NCBI GenBank assembly: GCA_035772785.1
Contig: JAOCPU010000067.1
Coordinates: 62,001-126,000, forward strand
Direction: 5' to 3'
Length of the DNA: 64,000 nt
DNA from: Phlebiopsis flavidoalba
Lineage: Eukaryota > Basidiomycota > Agaricomycetes > Polyporales > Phanerochaetaceae
The first letter of the stretch is position 1, and each line of letters begins with the position of its first letter. Below are positions 60,809-64,000 of this stretch, one piece after another. The position numbers and the translations under genes were made by a program. Below the pieces are notes generated by a model. It did no database searches. It saw only the letters and a program-made list of their open reading frames with translations, and was not told the origin of the DNA.

Positions 60809-61107
60809 TCGGTGTGTGCCTGTTTATGTTGTTGTTGCAATGATTATACGCGTCCGCTCTGCATAAACGTGTCTGTGTCTGAACGGTCACGTGCGCCATT
60901 ACGTCACGAGCCAGCGCCGCGCAGGTCATCGCTCCAGCCGCTGCCTGCTCCCACCCCTTGGAGGAGACAAAAGATAGACCAGCCGCCACATACGACTTTT
61001 TACTTTTAACCACCTTGCGCGCGATAGTCTGCTAGCAGTAGTCCGTAGTGTTCTTCTCATCCATACCGCACAAAGTTCTCAATAACCTGGAATAACCCCC
61101 CGGCGCA
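60809..61107. promoter_or_regulatory. Upstream region of the transporter gene
   Basis: No frame of note. It separates the MND1 stop from the transporter start in tandem orientation and so should hold the MND1 3' end and the transporter promoter. No specific element is claimed. Confidence 0.35.
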
Positions 61108-62705
61108 ATGTCAGACGACCCCGGCTCCTCGTTTCTCCGCCACTCACTTCCTCGGCGCGCTCGAAGGCGCCGCTCCGTCCTCCTCACGCTCTTCGCCGGC
61201 TACCTCGCCGACGCGCAAGCGCGAGCCTCATCGACCGCAGCACCGGTGCACCACGTCTCGGCGCCTCTGCACGACAGCTCTTCCTCATGCCCCTGCCTCA
61301 TCGTCGTGCAGATGGGGCCCGAGCTCACCGCGCGCGCCGCCTGCGCCGCCCTCTCGGGATCGTCCCCGCGTGGGGCCTCGCCAGCACGGCTGCTCGCGCA
61401 TGCGCTCGGCTGGGTGGGACATCGTGGCGTGCCTCCGTACCCGTGCGTGGGTCGTCGTTGCGGCGGGCGGCCGCCCGAACACGAGCGCGCTTGCCGCTGT
61501 TGCTGACTCCAGTGCGCTCGCCATCGAATTTGCGCTCGCGATGCACGGGGCGTCCGCTGGGCGTCGCGCGCTTTGCGAAGGACGGCGAGGGCGCGGAGGC
61601 GCTGCTTGCGCGCGCGCAGAGTCTCATTCTGCTGAATGTTGTGGTGCAGCAGACGATCACGTTCCAGGTTGCGCCGTGGCTGCTCAAGTTTGATCGTAAA
61701 GCGGAGGGGAAGAGTGTTGACGGCGACGAGGAGAATGTGGAGAATGGGCCGGGGAGGCTGTTGCCGGGTTCCCCGCGGAGACATAAGGCGAATGTCAATC
61801 CGGTCGTGCAGGATCGCGAGCGGGTTGGGTTGTTGGAGGATCATGACGGTCTGGATTATGGCACGCGAGAGAACGAGGACTTTGCGCAGGCGGTGGAGCC
61901 TATTGCGGACCAGCCGGATATTCACTGGCCGCGGGTGATTGTGTTTCCTTGAGAAACCGGTGAAGAAGACTGTTGGCGCGATGAGCCCGCCGCTCATCGG
62001 TGCCATTATTGCGCTGATCATCGGAGTGAGTATTACAATTCGTTAATGAGCAACATAGTGCTGACTGCCGGACAGTTGACCCCTCCGCTGCATAGCGCAT
62101 TCTACGACGAGGGTAGCGCACTGTACAGCATCCTCACCGTATCAGCAAAGAACCTCGGCAGCCTCTTGTGGGTCTCTCTTTCTTTCACCCACGACAAGTC
62201 CTAACAACCTTCGAAAGTGTCGCTCTGCAAATGTTCGTCGTCGGCGCAGAACTCGCCCTCGTCCCCAAGCGCGAACCCCGGCTTCATCGCCACGACGTAC
62301 TGCATACTCGTGTGGTTCCTCATCATGCCGGGCCTCAGTCTACTTTTCGTCTTCTTGACGGCCGGTCGGGGGATGGTACACGACGTGATCGTCCTCGTAT
62401 GGTGCGTATTTACGTTCGCGTGGGCGAGGTGATGCGTGTGTTAACGAGGGTGTAGGTTCTTGTTGGTGCTCATTCCGTCTGGTCCGTCGGCGATGTTACT
62501 TGCGAATGTCGCGGAGCTTGTCCAGGTTGACCAGGGACCTATTTCTGCATACCTCACTGTATCGGTGCGTACTCATGTTTATGCATATCTTGAATACCTA
62601 TGCTAACGAATATTACTGCTGTAGTATTTCTTTTCGCCTTTAATTGCTATAGTCTGTAGCTTGGGCTTGATGGTCGTAGACGCTGCATCGAAGCGTGCAT
62701 CGTAA
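61108..62705 (+). CDS. Auxin-efflux-carrier (PIN-like) family membrane transporter
   Basis: Member of the AEC transporter family: two bundles of five helices with a polar central loop. In fungi these are little studied; substrates are unknown. ATG at 61,108 opens MSDDPGSSFLRH; SVLLTLFAGYLA (61,174-61,209), VHHVSA, PCLIVVQMGPELTA (61,292-61,333), LLAHALGWVGHR (61,392-61,427) and GRPNTSALAAV belong to the first bundle. LARAQSLILLNVVVQQTITF with QVAPWLLKFD (61,605-61,695) ends it. The loop is acidic (DGDEENVENG). The second bundle: KKTVGAMSPPLIGAIIALII (about 61,961-62,020), LTPPLHSAFYDEGSALYSIL then TVSAKNLGSL (about 62,078-62,166), FVVGAELAL, NPGFIATTYCILVWFLIMPG with LSLLFVFLTAGRGM (62,271-62,375), FLLVLIPSGPSAMLLANVAE (about 62,457-62,515), QGPISAYLTVS, intron, YFFSPLIAIVCSLGLMVVDA and ASKRAS; stop at 62,703-62,705. 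Frame changes are concentrated in the first 500 bases. Confidence 0.87.
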
Positions 62706-62706
62706 A

Positions 62707-64000
62707 TTATTGGGACTTCTGTAGTTGAACACGCGCATACACATCGCAGTAACCATACACGTAATATATTTTCATGCACTTGAGCTTGACCCAGTGCCAC
62801 TGCATCATGAGATCAAGCTCGGCAATTTCTGCAGGCACGGTAGGCCTCTTAGCCCATTCGTGCTCCCAGCCTTCTGGCGGACCCTCCTCGCCCTCTACTG
62901 CGGGTATACCGAATACTGCTGTCGCCCACCAAAGATCATGTCCCTCCAGTGTAGGCTCCCAAATCCACCATGAGCGTAGGCACAATCGCGCGAGGGAACA
63001 TGATGTTCGTGTTCGCGTCCGTGCGGAACGCTTTTGCGACTGTTCTTGGACTCGACGAGGGCGACAGCAAGGACGTCGACGATTCCGCTGACGCCACTCT
63101 TGGATACGACAAGGGCCTCGGAGCCACCTGCCCCGCTGCCTATCATGGTCTCAAAGAACCCGTATCCCTTTGTCTTCGTCCCGCGCTGCGCCGCAAACTC
63201 CCCAACGCCGTCCACCGCGTCGAGATGCCTTCCGTCCCAACGCTGTCCATCCACCGCCCACCCGCCTTCCGCAGCGGCGAGCTTCCTATCCGTCCTCACG
63301 CGATGCACCCTCAAATGCCACATCGGCGCGCCCTCCTGCGGCGGGACAAGCCACGTCTCGACCTCCGTGCCAGGATACGGCCTCCACGTACCCCTCAAGC
63401 ACGCCCCTCAAACCTTGCCTCATCCACCCGCCGCCGACACCGCCAGCCCTCGTCCTCCATATCAATATTCGCAGCCCCCGCGGCGCCCGCCGCGCCGACG
63501 TCCGCCGCCTGCGCGCCCGAGCACTACGTGCGCGGTGTCGCGCAGCGCAAGCGTGCTGTCCGCCCCCTCTTTTTCGCCGGCCTCCTCGAGCCCCGGCCCG
63601 CCGAGCCCGTTCGAACACCGCGACGCCTGTACCGAACGCACCGCCTCGAGTACGCGAACTCCAGGCCGTATTTCGCGGCGGAGTTCTTTACGGCGTACGA
63701 GCAGCGCTGGCCGCTCGAGAGGATGTACGTGTGCTTTGGCGCGCCGAGCGAGGAGTGGGTGGCGATGTGGTAGGGTTTGTGCAGGGGTTTGGAGAGAGGG
63801 TGGTGAGCGCGGGGTAGGGTCTCCTCGGGCACTATGGTCCAGAAGGGGTGCGAGGGCGGCAGAGCGCCCAGGGTGATGAAGGACTTGCAGCACCAGTACG
63901 GCGAGCCGGGCGAGTTGTAGTCTGTTCTCGGTTCATCGCGCCGTTCGGGTAGACGTAGCCGATTCGTGAGCGTCCCGTCGACGTTGTACGCGCCGGCCTG
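62707..64000 (-). CDS. DUF2264-domain protein, N-terminal part beyond the window
   Basis: Runs off the right edge. DUF2264 proteins are alpha/alpha-barrel type proteins of unknown exact activity, probably acting on carbohydrates. Motifs reading leftwards: GYVYPNGA (63,945-63,975), then [20 protein letters not shown] with PSHPFWT (63,838-63,925), a hallmark stretch of the family; [16 protein letters not shown] (63,680-63,735), [20 protein letters not shown] (63,330-63,390), [10 protein letters not shown] (63,290-63,325), [28 protein letters not shown] (62,960-63,020), and a C-terminus [14 protein letters not shown] followed by [13 protein letters not shown]. The stop lies at 62,707-62,709 if the last frame is followed, one base from the stop of the transporter on the other strand; a slightly earlier end is possible. 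Several frame changes between 63,400 and 63,850. Confidence 0.82.

Overview
The window looks like nuclear DNA of a filamentous basidiomycete, most likely an Agaricomycete. Genes are split by short introns (about 50-60 bases) with GTRNGT donors, CTAAC-type branch sites and YAG acceptors. The recognisable proteins are typically fungal (Kre6/Skn1, ATP sulfurylase with an APS-kinase-like tail, Zn2Cys6 regulator, xanthine dioxygenase), and two protein families are of kinds known from mushroom-forming fungi. No bacterial operon structure, CRISPR array, rRNA or tRNA gene was seen.

Almost every conserved gene is broken by single-base frameshifts, although splice sites, catalytic motifs and termini are in place. 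I therefore built gene models by following conserved segments across frames; inner boundaries are approximate. The uniform breakage of unlinked housekeeping genes fits uncorrected indels in the sequence better than pseudogenes, but this cannot be settled from the sequence alone.

Layout. 0-15 kb: partial Kre6/Skn1 (-), a coiled-coil protein (+), a Psr1-like phosphatase (-), Kti12 (+), a degenerate multi-pass membrane gene (+) and a small ORF (+). 15-20 kb: repeat-rich and poor in recognisable genes, with one copy of a dispersed repeat and a 520-bp element with terminal inverted repeats. 20-43 kb: an accessory island whose main feature is seven paralogous single-pass membrane proteins with a lectin-like outer domain, three on the plus strand (20.3-25.9 kb) plus a tail-only relic, and four on the minus strand (34.7-42.5 kb). 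The two arrays face each other across a xanthine dioxygenase gene (+) and an ATP sulfurylase gene (-). 43-46 kb: clusters of a near-palindromic GGRTGAAAATCAYCC-type motif and the second dispersed-repeat copy. 46.7-64 kb: a denser, GC-richer conserved block: AlkA/Mag1 DNA glycosylase (+), a seven-helix type membrane protein (+), Ptc1-like PP2C (-), BZW/eIF5-mimic protein (+), Zn2Cys6 transcription factor (-), Mnd1 (+), auxin-efflux-carrier-like transporter (+) and a partial DUF2264 protein (-).

The conserved genes do not form one pathway; they cover wall glucan synthesis, stress signalling, tRNA modification, sulfate and purine use, DNA repair, meiosis and translation control. The part that hangs together by sequence is the paralogous membrane-protein island.
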